Positions 27,250-36,859 of a stretch of DNA of 64,000 nucleotides are shown here, piece after piece. Source of the DNA: Roseivirga thermotolerans (GTDB lineage Bacteria; Bacteroidota; Bacteroidia; Cytophagales; Cyclobacteriaceae). The first letter of the stretch is position 1, and the number at the start of each line of letters is the position of its first letter. A model generated the notes under the pieces. It worked only from the letters and a program-made list of their open reading frames with translations, ran no database searches and was not told where the DNA came from. The position numbers and the translations under genes were made by a program. The DNA is taken from positions 764,239-828,238 of the forward strand of contig NZ_BNAG01000002.1 in assembly GCF_014653175.1 (NCBI RefSeq), given 5' to 3'.

Positions 27250-28623
27250 TCAGAGTTTGTATTTCTCCATTTTTCGATAGAGCGTGCTACGGCCTACTCC
27301 CAGGGCTTTGGCAGCCTGTGTAAGGTTGCCATCGGCATTGCGGATGGCGTTTTGTATGGCCTGCTTTTCCATTTCTTCCATGTTGAAAGTGTCAGTGGCA
27401 ATTACATTTTGATTGGGCCTTTCTACCAGCAAGAAATCTTCCGGAGCAAGGAGGGGAGAATTAGACATTATAATGGCACGCTCTATGGCATGCTGTAGTT
27501 CGCGTACGTTGCCGGGCCAGGAGTAGGCTTTGAGTTTGTTTATGGTGGTTTCATTGAGCCTCATTTTCTCCTTCTTATACTTTTTGCCATAGATTTTGAG
27601 AAAATGTCTGGCGAGGGGTTCTATATCCTCTATTCGCTCTCTAAGTGGGGGGAGTTTAATTTCAACTGTGTTGATACGATATAGGAGGTCTTGTCTAAAC
27701 TCTTTTTCGCTGGCCATTTCATAGAGAGGCATATTGGTGGCGCAAATGAGCCTGGTATCTAGAGGAATAGCTTTATTAGAACCTACCCGGGTAACTTGCT
27801 TAAACTGCAGTGTGGTAAGCAATTTGGCCTGCATGGCTAGCGAAAGATTACCAATTTCATCTAGAAACAAGGTGCCATGGTTTGCCATTTCAAAACGGCC
27901 GGGTCGGTTTTCATGTGCATCGGTAAAGGCTCCTTTTACATGACCAAAGAGTTCCGATTGAAAGAGCGATTCGGTAACGGCCCCTAGGTCTACCTTTATA
28001 AAGTTTTCGTCAACACGCGGAGAGCTGTTATGAATGGCCCTGGCTACTAGTTCTTTTCCGGTACCGTTTTCGCCCAGAATGAGCACATTGGCATCGGTAG
28101 CTGCTACTTTTTTAATGGCTTCAAAAACAGGTTTCATGGCAGGGCTTACCGAAACTATTTCTTCATAAGCCTTGTGCTGATCTCGTACTACAATTTTTTG
28201 GCTGGCCTTAAGGTTTTCGAGTTGCTTTTTGGTTTTACTCAATTCGTAAATAGCTGTAACGGTTGCCAAAAGTTTTTCCTTTTGCCAGGGCTTTACCAAA
28301 AAATCTACAGCACCTTCTTTCATGGCTTCCACGGCAATATCTATATCTCCATAGGCTGTGTTCATGAGCACATGCGCGTCAGGGTCTTTCGCCAGAACTT
28401 TGCGCAAGAGTTTAATCCCTTCTTTACCGCTGGTAAGGCCATAAGAGAAGTTCATGTCTAAAACAATTACATCGTATTTTTCCTGATTCAGCAGAAAGTC
28501 CAGTTTTAGCGGATCTTTCTCAGTAACTACGGTTTCGAAATGCTGCTTGAGAATCATCTTGGCGGTGTATAAAACACCCTGGTCATCGTCAAGAACCAGT
28601 ATTTTACCATCAATTTTAGACAT
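27250..28623 (-). CDS. NtrC-family sigma-54-dependent response regulator (locus 1)
   Basis: Start set at Met 28623 (MSKIDGKILVLDDDQG), where the receiver domain begins; twenty extra upstream codons are not family-like. The receiver domain (1-120) has phosphoacceptor Asp56. The AAA+ domain (about 155-390) has Walker A GENGTGKE at 184-191, LFLDEIGN as Walker B and the arginine-finger region. The C-terminal Fis-like helix-turn-helix ends GVGRSTLYRKMEKYKL. The sigma-54 contact loop reads GAFTDA (231-236), not the textbook GAFTGA. It should activate sigma-54 promoters when phosphorylated by the linked kinase; the divergent permease genes are the obvious target. Confidence 0.92.
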   Translation of the reverse strand: MSKIDGKILVLDDDQGVLYTAKMILKQHFETVVTEKDPLKLDFLLNQEKYDVIVLDMNFSYGLTSGKEGIKLLRKVLAKDPDAHVLMNTAYGDIDIAVEAMKEGAVDFLVKPWQKEKLLATVTAIYELSKTKKQLENLKASQKIVVRDQHKAYEEIVSVSPAMKPVFEAIKKVAATDANVLILGENGTGKELVARAIHNSSPRVDENFIKVDLGAVTESLFQSELFGHVKGAFTDAHENRPGRFEMANHGTLFLDEIGNLSLAMQAKLLTTLQFKQVTRVGSNKAIPLDTRLICATNMPLYEMASEKEFRQDLLYRINTVEIKLPPLRERIEDIEPLARHFLKIYGKKYKKEKMRLNETTINKLKAYSWPGNVRELQHAIERAIIMSNSPLLAPEDFLLVERPNQNVIATDTFNMEEMEKQAIQNAIRNADGNLTQAAKALGVGRSTLYRKMEKYKL

Positions 28624-28767
28624 GCGAAAGGGGGTAATTGTGGGTCTGATGGCGAATCTATAAATTGTATCATTATGAGACAAGCGAACGTTTCACATTG
28701 AAACAAATTAATTGATTAACGGCTAGTTGATTTTTGTAAGTATCTGATAATAAGTATTTTGAAAATA

Positions 28768-28783
28768 TGGCATAACACTGGCT
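28768..28783 (+). promoter_or_regulatory. Candidate sigma-54 (-24/-12) promoter for the locus-1 permeases
   Basis: TGGCATAACACTGGCT has GG and GC separated by exactly ten bases and matches 9 of 12 defined positions of TGGCACG-N4-TTGCW. It lies in the gap between the sigma-54 regulator and the first permease. Transcription would begin near 28794, one base before the ATG at 28795, giving a leaderless message; that is the main reason for caution. Confidence 0.4.
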
Positions 28784-28794
28784 AATCAAATGGC

Positions 28795-31218
28795 ATGTTT
28801 AAATACGCTCTCAAACTGAATATCAGGCAACTCTCACGACATAAGGCGCTGATGGGCATTCAGGTGGCTGGCCTGGTAGTGGGGTTTACCACACTGCTTT
28901 TGGCTGCCTATTACCTGAGTTATGAAACAGGGTTTGACAAGTTTCATAAAGAGGGCGACCGACTATATCGTTTGTTACTTGTTGAAGAAGGAGATGGAGC
29001 GGTAGTCACCAGTCCCAATTTATACCCGGCACTGGAGACTGTTCTGGAAGAGGAGTATCCTCAATTAGAGTCTGTGGCGAAGGTTATGTATTCGCCCGGG
29101 GGTGGGGGTATTCTCACCTCATTTACCAATGACGAACGTCAAGTCTTACGTGATGATATTAATGCCATTTCTTTGGCACCGGATTTTTTCGATATTTTCT
29201 CACTTCCCATTCGGCAAGGCGATATTTCTAGACTGTCGGAGCCGTTTACTGCCATGATTTCTTCAACCCTGGCACAAGAGATTTATGGGCATACAGATGT
29301 GGTGGGAAAAGAGTTTACAGACGATGATGGGCACTCTTACCAAATAGTGGGCGTCTTTGACCCATGGGAGAAGCAAAGTCATTTTTCTTTCGAGCTTATC
29401 AAATCATATGAGAGTATTGGTGCTCGTCATGGTGTAGATTTTCACCAGAATTCCTGGTCATGGGCCAGAATGAAGTTCTATATAAAATTAGCGGCCGGGG
29501 TAAAGGAAGAAAAGGTTTCAGAGGCACTCAAAACTGCTTTGAGCAAGTTCAATCCAATCACTTCTGTTGGTGATTCTCAATACATTCAAATACAGAATGT
29601 TAAGGATATTTATTTATACTCAGACTTTAATAATAATGGCTGGCTTCAAAAAGCAAATAGTCGCTTACTGGCCGTGGCGGTTGTGGCGGTGATAATTCTT
29701 ATAGTGTCATGGGTAAACGCCATTAACATATCTGTGGCTTTGGCCCTGGAAAAAATAAGAGCTCAGGGAATTCAGAAAACTCTTGGACTTAGTTCTACCC
29801 AATTATTCTTGCAACGGGCTATTGGCCATTTATTTATCCATACAATTGCGGTATTAATGGCTCTTACCTGCTTTCAGCTACTGAAACCATGGCTTAACGA
29901 ACTGGCTCAAATACCTTCATCATTTCGCTTTGATTTTTCTACTCTTTCTCTTTTGCTCTTACTTTGGATTATGGGACTGCTGATGATTACTTTAAGCTCC
30001 AGCATGTTGGTCTCGCGGGTTTCTATTGGCAATGCCCTCAAAGACAAGCTAAGCCAACAAGTAACTTCTGCCGGTTTAGTATCGAAGGGCCTGGGTACCT
30101 TTCAGTTGATTATATCCTTGAGTTTTTTGCTTGCTGTTTCAGTGGTATGGAAGCAAACGCGTCATTTAGAATTAACTGATAGAGGAATTGCCACGGACAA
30201 CATTCTGGTGGTAAAAGGTCCCCGTGCTTTTGACTATGAAAGCTTTTCTGAACGCCCGGATATAATAAAAGCTGAGTGGATGAATATTCCGGGTGTGCTG
30301 AAGGTGGCTTCCTCTTATGCTATTCCGGGAAGTCACATATCAACTTACGGTATTCGGCCGGTGGGCCAACCAGAGCATAGCAATTTGCCAATTGCCGAGC
30401 ATCAGGTAGATCATAACTTTTTGAGCCTATATGGCCATGGGCTTTTAGCTGGTCGTTTCTTCTCAAACGACTATCCGGCCGATGATCATGGCGTTGTTTT
30501 AACAGCTTCTGCCACCAGGTTACTCTTTCCGGAACTGCCTTTTGAGACAGTTTTGGGCCGAAAAATAACCAGTCCTGAAGAGGAGTATCAGCGAACAATT
30601 ATTGGTATCGTAGCCGATTACCATCAATTAGGGCCTGGCGAACCCTATTTGCCAACAGCATTTGTTTTAGATAGCGAGAGCCGGGGTTTTTATTCCATTG
30701 CTTACCAAACTCAAGATTTATCGATTCTTGAAGCTTCAATTAAAAGTCGTTTCAATGAACTGTTCAAGGGCAACGTCTACCATAGTTTCTATTTAAGTGA
30801 CTACTATGACCAGCTCTTTGCGCGAGAAACTCAGGCCATAGAGTTGCTTGGCCTGCTTACTGTGGTTGCTTTAATTCTTTCTGTAAGCGGAATTTGTAGC
30901 GTACTATTGCTTTCACTTCAACACCGATTAAAAGAGTTGAGCATCCGTAAAGTTCTGGGGGCTAGTCGTACTCAGTTGTACGCGGTGGTATCAAAGACTC
31001 ATTTTTGGCAGTTGGTTTTGGCAGTACTTTTAATAGTGCCTGTTACTTATTGGTATTTGAGTCAATGGCTCAATCAATATGCCGTGCGAATAGATATAAG
31101 TTGGTTGGATATCTTACGACCAATAGTGTTTACTGCATGTTTGCTTTTGCTGGCTATTTACTTTACGATAAGCAAAACACTCAGCGCAAACCCCTCTGAG
31201 GTATTGAATAAGGAATAA
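28795..31218 (+). CDS. FtsX/MacB-type permease, locus 1, first of three (most divergent)
   Basis: The 807 residues begin MFKYALKLNIRQLSRHK and have the fused double-FtsX layout with two periplasmic domains. The first cytoplasmic signature is degenerate (RAQGIQKTLGLSSTQL); the second is normal (LKELSIRKVLGASRTQL). The C terminus ANPSEVLNKE also departs from the NPxxSLRxE of its paralogues. It is the promoter-proximal gene, 171 bases from the sigma-54 regulator it diverges from, and 54 bases before the next permease. The weakened first loop could mean altered coupling to the ATPase or a sensory role. No ATP-binding gene is nearby. Confidence 0.9.
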   Translation: MFKYALKLNIRQLSRHKALMGIQVAGLVVGFTTLLLAAYYLSYETGFDKFHKEGDRLYRLLLVEEGDGAVVTSPNLYPALETVLEEEYPQLESVAKVMYSPGGGGILTSFTNDERQVLRDDINAISLAPDFFDIFSLPIRQGDISRLSEPFTAMISSTLAQEIYGHTDVVGKEFTDDDGHSYQIVGVFDPWEKQSHFSFELIKSYESIGARHGVDFHQNSWSWARMKFYIKLAAGVKEEKVSEALKTALSKFNPITSVGDSQYIQIQNVKDIYLYSDFNNNGWLQKANSRLLAVAVVAVIILIVSWVNAINISVALALEKIRAQGIQKTLGLSSTQLFLQRAIGHLFIHTIAVLMALTCFQLLKPWLNELAQIPSSFRFDFSTLSLLLLLWIMGLLMITLSSSMLVSRVSIGNALKDKLSQQVTSAGLVSKGLGTFQLIISLSFLLAVSVVWKQTRHLELTDRGIATDNILVVKGPRAFDYESFSERPDIIKAEWMNIPGVLKVASSYAIPGSHISTYGIRPVGQPEHSNLPIAEHQVDHNFLSLYGHGLLAGRFFSNDYPADDHGVVLTASATRLLFPELPFETVLGRKITSPEEEYQRTIIGIVADYHQLGPGEPYLPTAFVLDSESRGFYSIAYQTQDLSILEASIKSRFNELFKGNVYHSFYLSDYYDQLFARETQAIELLGLLTVVALILSVSGICSVLLLSLQHRLKELSIRKVLGASRTQLYAVVSKTHFWQLVLAVLLIVPVTYWYLSQWLNQYAVRIDISWLDILRPIVFTACLLLLAIYFTISKTLSANPSEVLNKE

Positions 31219-31272
31219 AATAAAAGGGAACAGAATAACTCAAAATGGCTCCAAGCCACAAAAGAACTTAGT

Positions 31273-33723
31273 ATGCTCAAAAACTATATCACATCAACAT
31301 TTAGGTCATTCCGGAAGAATAGAGCCTTTGCGCTTATCAATATTCTCGGATTATCCTTAGGTCTTACGGCTTCTATTTTCGTACTGCAATACGCTTTTTT
31401 TCAACTAAGCTTCGACAAGCACAATAGTAAATCCGATAGAATTTTCAGGGTGATCAATGAGCGTTTTGAAGGCGACAGACTCATACAGCGCGGACAAATC
31501 ACCTATTCGGCTGTTGGGCCTCAGTTGGCCGCAGACTATCCGGAAGTGGTCAATCATACCACCGTCAACACCTTTGTAGATAATGTCTTTTTATATGACA
31601 ACCACCCCACACCGGTAAGTGCTTTGTTACTGGCCGAACCGAGCTACGCGGAGATGTTCGATCTTGGAGTGTTGGCCGGAAACCCGGAAACTATGCTCAG
31701 TGGAAAGTACCAGTTGGTACTCACGGAGTCTATGGCCCAAAAGGTTTTTCAGAAAGCCGAGGCCAACTGGGCCGACTATTTGGGCACTACTGTGCTCATG
31801 GGATCCAGTCGGCAGCAGTGGCAACTTACGGCAGTAATTGCCGACCCGCCTGCCAACTCAAGCCTTCAGTATGAGGCCATTCTTTCGCGCGAAACCGTAT
31901 TTAGCCTGTGGGGTGAATCGGCACGATACAGCTGGACCGGATCAGACTATTTTCACTACATAGAGTTAGCCGAGGGAGTGGACCCTCGCGCGTTTGAACA
32001 GAAGCTGCAAGAGTTTTCGGATAAATACTTCAGAGGCGATGAGGTGACAGGAAACTTTGAAAAGTTTCATCTACAATCCTTAGAAGATATTTACCTCTAT
32101 TCAGACTATGAGTATGAAATTCATAAAACAGCCGATGGCCGCATGGTTTGGATTCTCATTTTGGTGGCCGTATTTATAATGCTCATGGCTTGGGTAAACT
32201 ATGTGAACCTTACTACCTCACGATCATTGCAACGGGCCAAGGAGGTGGGTATTCGAAAGGTAGCCGGGGCCAGCAGAGCTCAACTCATACGCCAGTATCT
32301 TACCGAATCTATCTTGCTCAACCTCATAGCCTTTACACTCGCTGTTACGCTCGGTCAGGCTCTGCAGGTATCTTTCAACAACCTGATTGAAGAACAGCTG
32401 TCGCTTATAAGTTTTGGTGCCATGCAAATGGGGGGGCTGCCGGTAGCCGTATGGATGCTGATCATTCTGCTCATTGGGTCGTTGTGTTCCGGTTTATATC
32501 CGGCTTTTGTGCTTTCCTCTTTCAAGCCATCCCAAACCTTAAAAGGTGACTATGGCAAAAGTGCGCAAGGCCAGGTATTGCGCAAGTCGCTGGTTACCTT
32601 TCAGTTTATACTTTCTACTGCACTTATTGCCGGCACATACTTGGTGGTAAAGCAAACCAAGTATATGAAAAATCAAGATTTGGGGGTAAACCTGGAGCAA
32701 GTGTTAACGGTAGAAGGACCTTCTATTACAAGCCTCGATACCACTTTTGTTACCCACATCCATGCCTTTCTCGATGCCCTGCAACAAAACCCCAATGTGA
32801 TTAGTGCCGGTACTTCTCAAAATGTGTTTGGTAGCCGCTTACCAAGAACCTTTGATGTGAAAAAGCTGGGAGATGCCGATGGTCACATGCTCAACCGCAT
32901 GGCCGCCAACTATGGCTTTTTCAATGTTTATGAAATTGAAATGCTGGCTGGCCGAGGTTTTAGAAAAACCGATCATAACCGTGAGTTTGATCTTATAAAC
33001 AATGCCATTCTCAATGAGAAAGCAGCTAAAATACTTGGGTTCCAGTCAGCCCAAGAGGCGTTGAATCAAAAGATTTTCTTCTTTGGAAAAGAGTGGAATG
33101 TAGTAGGTATTACCAGTAATTTCCATCATCGTTCACTCAAGGAATCTATAGAGCCTTTGCTTATACTGCCATTCTACGATGGTGGCGGAGATACTTATCA
33201 CATTCGGTTGGGCGGCAACAACATAAAAGAAACCATCGCCCATATTGAAAGCACCTATAACGACTTTTTCCCGGGCGATATTTTTGAGTACGCCTTTATG
33301 GATACCCGCTTCAATAACCTATACAAGTCAGACGTGAAGTTTGGCAAGGTATTCAACTTATTCTCACTTTTGGCTATCTCCATTGCCTGCCTGGGGCTGT
33401 TTGGACTGGTAGGCTATACTGCCATTCAAAAGACCAAAGAAATAGGCATACGTAAAGTATTGGGAGCTTCGGTGGCCGATATACTTCGGCTTTTATCCAA
33501 AGAGTTTATGGTGTTGATTCTGCTGGCCAATGCGCTGGGACTGCCATTGGTATACTGGGGTGCCGAAAACTGGCTCGCCCGATACGAGTATCAAACACCC
33601 ATTGGGATTATGTTTTTTGTGCTACCTGTAGCTGCGGTGCTGCTTATTTCTGCAATCATTATAGCCAGTCAAACGCTAAAAACCGCCCGACTCAATCCTG
33701 TTCAATCGCTTCGTCAGGAGTAA
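31273..33723 (+). CDS. FtsX/MacB-type permease, locus 1, second of three
   Basis: Starts MLKNYITSTFRSFRKNR. Both loop signatures are intact: RAKEVGIRKVAGASRAQL in the first half and KTKEIGIRKVLGASVADI in the second, and the protein ends NPVQSLRQE. The first periplasmic domain spans about residues 45-285 and the second about 445-680. It sits between two other permease genes on the same strand (54 bases before, 125 after), so the three are probably one transcript. Substrate unknown. Confidence 0.9.
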   Translation: MLKNYITSTFRSFRKNRAFALINILGLSLGLTASIFVLQYAFFQLSFDKHNSKSDRIFRVINERFEGDRLIQRGQITYSAVGPQLAADYPEVVNHTTVNTFVDNVFLYDNHPTPVSALLLAEPSYAEMFDLGVLAGNPETMLSGKYQLVLTESMAQKVFQKAEANWADYLGTTVLMGSSRQQWQLTAVIADPPANSSLQYEAILSRETVFSLWGESARYSWTGSDYFHYIELAEGVDPRAFEQKLQEFSDKYFRGDEVTGNFEKFHLQSLEDIYLYSDYEYEIHKTADGRMVWILILVAVFIMLMAWVNYVNLTTSRSLQRAKEVGIRKVAGASRAQLIRQYLTESILLNLIAFTLAVTLGQALQVSFNNLIEEQLSLISFGAMQMGGLPVAVWMLIILLIGSLCSGLYPAFVLSSFKPSQTLKGDYGKSAQGQVLRKSLVTFQFILSTALIAGTYLVVKQTKYMKNQDLGVNLEQVLTVEGPSITSLDTTFVTHIHAFLDALQQNPNVISAGTSQNVFGSRLPRTFDVKKLGDADGHMLNRMAANYGFFNVYEIEMLAGRGFRKTDHNREFDLINNAILNEKAAKILGFQSAQEALNQKIFFFGKEWNVVGITSNFHHRSLKESIEPLLILPFYDGGGDTYHIRLGGNNIKETIAHIESTYNDFFPGDIFEYAFMDTRFNNLYKSDVKFGKVFNLFSLLAISIACLGLFGLVGYTAIQKTKEIGIRKVLGASVADILRLLSKEFMVLILLANALGLPLVYWGAENWLARYEYQTPIGIMFFVLPVAAVLLISAIIIASQTLKTARLNPVQSLRQE

Positions 33724-33848
33724 CACCTAAACCATGCGGAGTAAAAATATACATATACCGATGGGGCAGAGGCAGGCTTTTCCTTCAAAATACACCGACC
33801 CTGCCCACTTGGTCCGGTCATATTAAGTCAAGCATAACTCATTTCATT

Positions 33849-36266
33849 ATGGTCAAGAACAACATTATTTATGCCTTAAGACATTTCAGAAATCAAAAGA
33901 TTTTTGCTGGAATAAACGTATTGGGGTTTTCCATGTCTATGGTGGCCTGCTTTCTCATCTTTAGCTACGTAAGGTTTGAGAAGAGTTATGATAACTATCA
34001 TACGGATGCTGAACGTCTGTACAGAATTTTTAGGGTAGAAGAAGGTGAGGCCTGGAATGATGGTGTAGCCTCTGTCTTTCCCGGCATGACACCGGCCATT
34101 CGAGAGCGGGTACCCGAAGTCGAACATATTGGTAGGCTAATTCACCATGACAAGATATTCTCCAGCTTTGCCCTAACCCACTATTTTTCAGAGGGTACAG
34201 GCAGAACTTTCAACATAGACAAAGGCTTTTTTGCAGACAAAGATCTTTTATGGGTGTTTGAACACCGTTGGGTGGAAGGGAATGCTCAACAGGCTATGAA
34301 CTCGCCCGAATCAGTAATTATTTCCAGATCGCTCAAAGAGAAGTTTTTTGGAGAAGATGCGGCTCTGGGTAAAACCTTACAGTTTAAAAACATGGGAATT
34401 AATTATAGCATTTCTGGGGTGTTTGAAGACATTCCTGAGAATTCACATGTTAGCTATGAGATTTTATTACCCATAGCCAGCTTGCCTAAAGAGTGGAACC
34501 TGGACGGTGATTTCGGATGGGGTAATTTCTACACCTACATGAAGCTGGCAGAGTCTTCAGACCAAGCAACGGTGGAGCAAAAAATTAATTCAGCTTTTGA
34601 AGGTACGGAAGGAGAGTGGTTTGCTGAAGTGGGTGTGAAATTCGGGCTGCAGAACATCAGAGATATTCATTTAACCTCGCATCATGCCTTTGAGCTGGAG
34701 GCTAATGGGAATACCACAACCATTGCCTTTCTCGCACTAATAGGGGTGTTTATAATGGTTATGGCTTGGGTAAATTATGTAAACCTGAGTAGTTCAAAGC
34801 TTCTGGATCGTGCCAGAGAAGCAGGGGTTAGAAAGGTATTGGGTGGCCTTCGGAGTCAGTTGGTAATGCAGCACCTCACCGAAACCTTACTCATAAATGT
34901 GTGTGCCATGGTGGTGGCACTCACCGTGTTGCAGTTGGCCAATACTTGGTTTGAATCATTATTGGGAATACCTCTTACTCCATTCGATAAGTCTCAGATT
35001 GGAGTTACTCTACTATTCATGATGTTGTTTACGCTTGGGTCTGTAGCCTTTGGTAGTTATCCGGCCTGGTTATATGCAGGGCAGAAGATTTCTGTGGTAC
35101 TTAAAGGACGTTCAAAAAACTCGTTGTCCGGACTGCGGTTACGAAGAGTGCTCACTGTATTTCAGTACATAGTAGCCGTTGTACTTTTAATCGCTACGTT
35201 AGTGGTGCGCCAGCAACTCAATTTTATGCAAAATCAGTCGCTCGGCTTTTCTATGGACAACCGCTTAGCCGTAAAGAAACCCTTTGTGCCTGAGCAGGAG
35301 AGAGAAACTTTGAGAGGCAACTTTATAAACACGCTCAATGAATTGCCAGGCGTACAAGGAGTTACACAAACCACCGAAGTTCCCGGGTATGAAATAACCC
35401 GAATGAGAAGCGTGGCTTCAGGGCCGGGAGAAGATGCTCCTTCCGCATACCTGAAAGAAATAGCAGTAGACGAACATTATTTCGATGTGTTGGGGATTCC
35501 GATACTCCATGGGCGTCATTTCAGGCCCAATCGGGCAGATTCAGAAGGAATTATTCTAAGCTTAAAAGCGGCCCAGAAATTATTTAGTATGGAAAATCCA
35601 TCGGCCAAGGTAGGGCAGCGGATTTATTATGAGGGGAGCCCGTATACTTTGGTCGGAATAGCAGGTGATGTAAATCAAATGTCCTTGAAGCAAGATTCTG
35701 AACCATTCATCTATACCAATCACAATCGGGTTAAGTATTTTTTAATTCAGTTGAATACCCCGGTGAGCAGTGCCCTAATGGATAGTCTTGAAGAAGCATT
35801 CGATACCAGTTTTGAGGCCAGCCACTTCGATTACTTTTTTCTGGATACCTTCTTTGACAGACAGTATAAGGCCGATCGTTTGTTCGGACAGATTTTCGAG
35901 CTTTTTTCCTTACTGGCTATAGTGGTTACCTCGCTTGGGCTTTTTGGCTTGTCTTTGTATAATGTGACCCAACGTTCCAAAGAGTTGAGCATCAGAAAAG
36001 TACTTGGGGCAGGGGCCAGGCATATTTTTGTACTACTAACCAAAGAGTACGGTCAGCTGCTATTGATTGCTTCTATAATTTCCTTGCCAATTGGTTATCT
36101 TTTTTCAAACCAATGGCTCGATGGTTTTGCGTATCGTACCAGTGTTTCTGCGACTTCCTTTGTGTTGCCCGTGATATTGATATTTGTTCTGTCGATTGCA
36201 ACGGTTAGTTACCAGATTATGAAAGCGGTGGTGGCCAACCCTGCGAATACTTTAAGAGATGAATAA
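33849..36266 (+). CDS. FtsX/MacB-type permease, locus 1, third of three
   Basis: The 805 residues start MVKNNIIYALRHFRNQK. Loop signatures are RAREAGVRKVLGGLRSQL and SKELSIRKVLGAGARHIF; the C terminus is NPANTLRDE. The second half ends with three helices in the order seen in its paralogues. It is the last gene of the run and is followed five bases later by a terminator. Its second loop resembles that of the first permease in this locus, which hints that these two share a branch. Confidence 0.9.
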   Translation: MVKNNIIYALRHFRNQKIFAGINVLGFSMSMVACFLIFSYVRFEKSYDNYHTDAERLYRIFRVEEGEAWNDGVASVFPGMTPAIRERVPEVEHIGRLIHHDKIFSSFALTHYFSEGTGRTFNIDKGFFADKDLLWVFEHRWVEGNAQQAMNSPESVIISRSLKEKFFGEDAALGKTLQFKNMGINYSISGVFEDIPENSHVSYEILLPIASLPKEWNLDGDFGWGNFYTYMKLAESSDQATVEQKINSAFEGTEGEWFAEVGVKFGLQNIRDIHLTSHHAFELEANGNTTTIAFLALIGVFIMVMAWVNYVNLSSSKLLDRAREAGVRKVLGGLRSQLVMQHLTETLLINVCAMVVALTVLQLANTWFESLLGIPLTPFDKSQIGVTLLFMMLFTLGSVAFGSYPAWLYAGQKISVVLKGRSKNSLSGLRLRRVLTVFQYIVAVVLLIATLVVRQQLNFMQNQSLGFSMDNRLAVKKPFVPEQERETLRGNFINTLNELPGVQGVTQTTEVPGYEITRMRSVASGPGEDAPSAYLKEIAVDEHYFDVLGIPILHGRHFRPNRADSEGIILSLKAAQKLFSMENPSAKVGQRIYYEGSPYTLVGIAGDVNQMSLKQDSEPFIYTNHNRVKYFLIQLNTPVSSALMDSLEEAFDTSFEASHFDYFFLDTFFDRQYKADRLFGQIFELFSLLAIVVTSLGLFGLSLYNVTQRSKELSIRKVLGAGARHIFVLLTKEYGQLLLIASIISLPIGYLFSNQWLDGFAYRTSVSATSFVLPVILIFVLSIATVSYQIMKAVVANPANTLRDE

Positions 36267-36270
36267 TGGC

Positions 36271-36344
36271 AAGAGGCTGTATCTAACGTCCGGTTACAGG
36301 CAAGGGCTTAGCCTGAACTGAGAACTTCGATACAACCTCTTTTT
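36271..36344 (+). terminator. Terminator of the locus-1 permease operon
   Basis: AAGAGGCTGTATC (36271-36283) pairs with GATACAACCTCTT (36329-36341) with a single mismatch, followed by TTTT. An inner AGGC/GCCT hairpin lies in the long loop. It directly follows the last permease stop. Confidence 0.65.
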
Positions 36345-36369
36345 GTCAACCAAAACAAACTAAGCCAAC

Positions 36370-36798
36370 TTAATCGCGGCTACCACCACGCCTTTGCATC
36401 GGTGGGTTTTCCTTTTTCCAGGCCTCGTACTTGGTCCACTGGGCCTCTGTGAAAATTTCTTTGAGTTTCTTGTCAAGGGCCTTTTGGTTTTCTTCCATGG
36501 CGCTGCGCATGCCCTCTCGGTCTCCTGAGGCCATCAGTTCGCGCATTTTCTCGCGCATTGTGTTTTGATTTTCTAGCAATACATCATAGGTTTTTTTGTA
36601 TTGCTCATCGGAAAGACCAAACTTTTCCTGCCAGTCTTGAGCACGCTCTTTGGCTACAGTTTCGGGGCTCATTCGGCCACCGCCCTGGCCTCCCTGACCG
36701 CGCTGACCACCACGTTGTCCGCCTCCACCACCTTGGGCGTAGGCTGCTGTCAGGCCAAAAGCCACCAGCATGGTAAATAAGAGTGATAACTTTCTCAT
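36370..36798 (-). CDS. Spy/CpxP-like small periplasmic protein with Gly/Arg/Gln-rich head
   Basis: A signal peptide (MRKLSLLFTMLVAFGLTAAYAQ) is followed by a low-complexity stretch of Gly, Arg and Gln (about 23-42). A helical domain with FGLSDEQYKKTYDVLLENQ, KMRELMASGDREGM and IFTEAQWTKYEAWKKENPP follows. The helical pattern and spacing resemble the LTxxQ proteins Spy and CpxP, which are periplasmic chaperones or stress sensors. The assignment is by pattern; the canonical LTxxQ appears only as LSDEQ and FTEAQ. It lies 61 bases downstream of mnmA on the same strand. Confidence 0.7.
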   Translation of the reverse strand: MRKLSLLFTMLVAFGLTAAYAQGGGGGQRGGQRGQGGQGGGRMSPETVAKERAQDWQEKFGLSDEQYKKTYDVLLENQNTMREKMRELMASGDREGMRSAMEENQKALDKKLKEIFTEAQWTKYEAWKKENPPMQRRGGSRD

Positions 36799-36859
36799 GA
36801 ATTGAAATTTGGTGGTTAGACCACCGGGTCATGAGAAGGTTTAACCGAGTGATGATTGC

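Noticed and set aside
31246-31261. TGGCTCCAAGCCACAA, again 27 bases before a permease ATG
   Set aside because: The -24 half is present but the -12 half is CACA rather than TTGC, and the gene is probably cotranscribed from upstream.
33764-33805. GGGCAG / CTGCCC inverted repeat between two permease genes
   Set aside because: Six base pairs with a long loop and no T-run; it would also separate genes that look cotranscribed.
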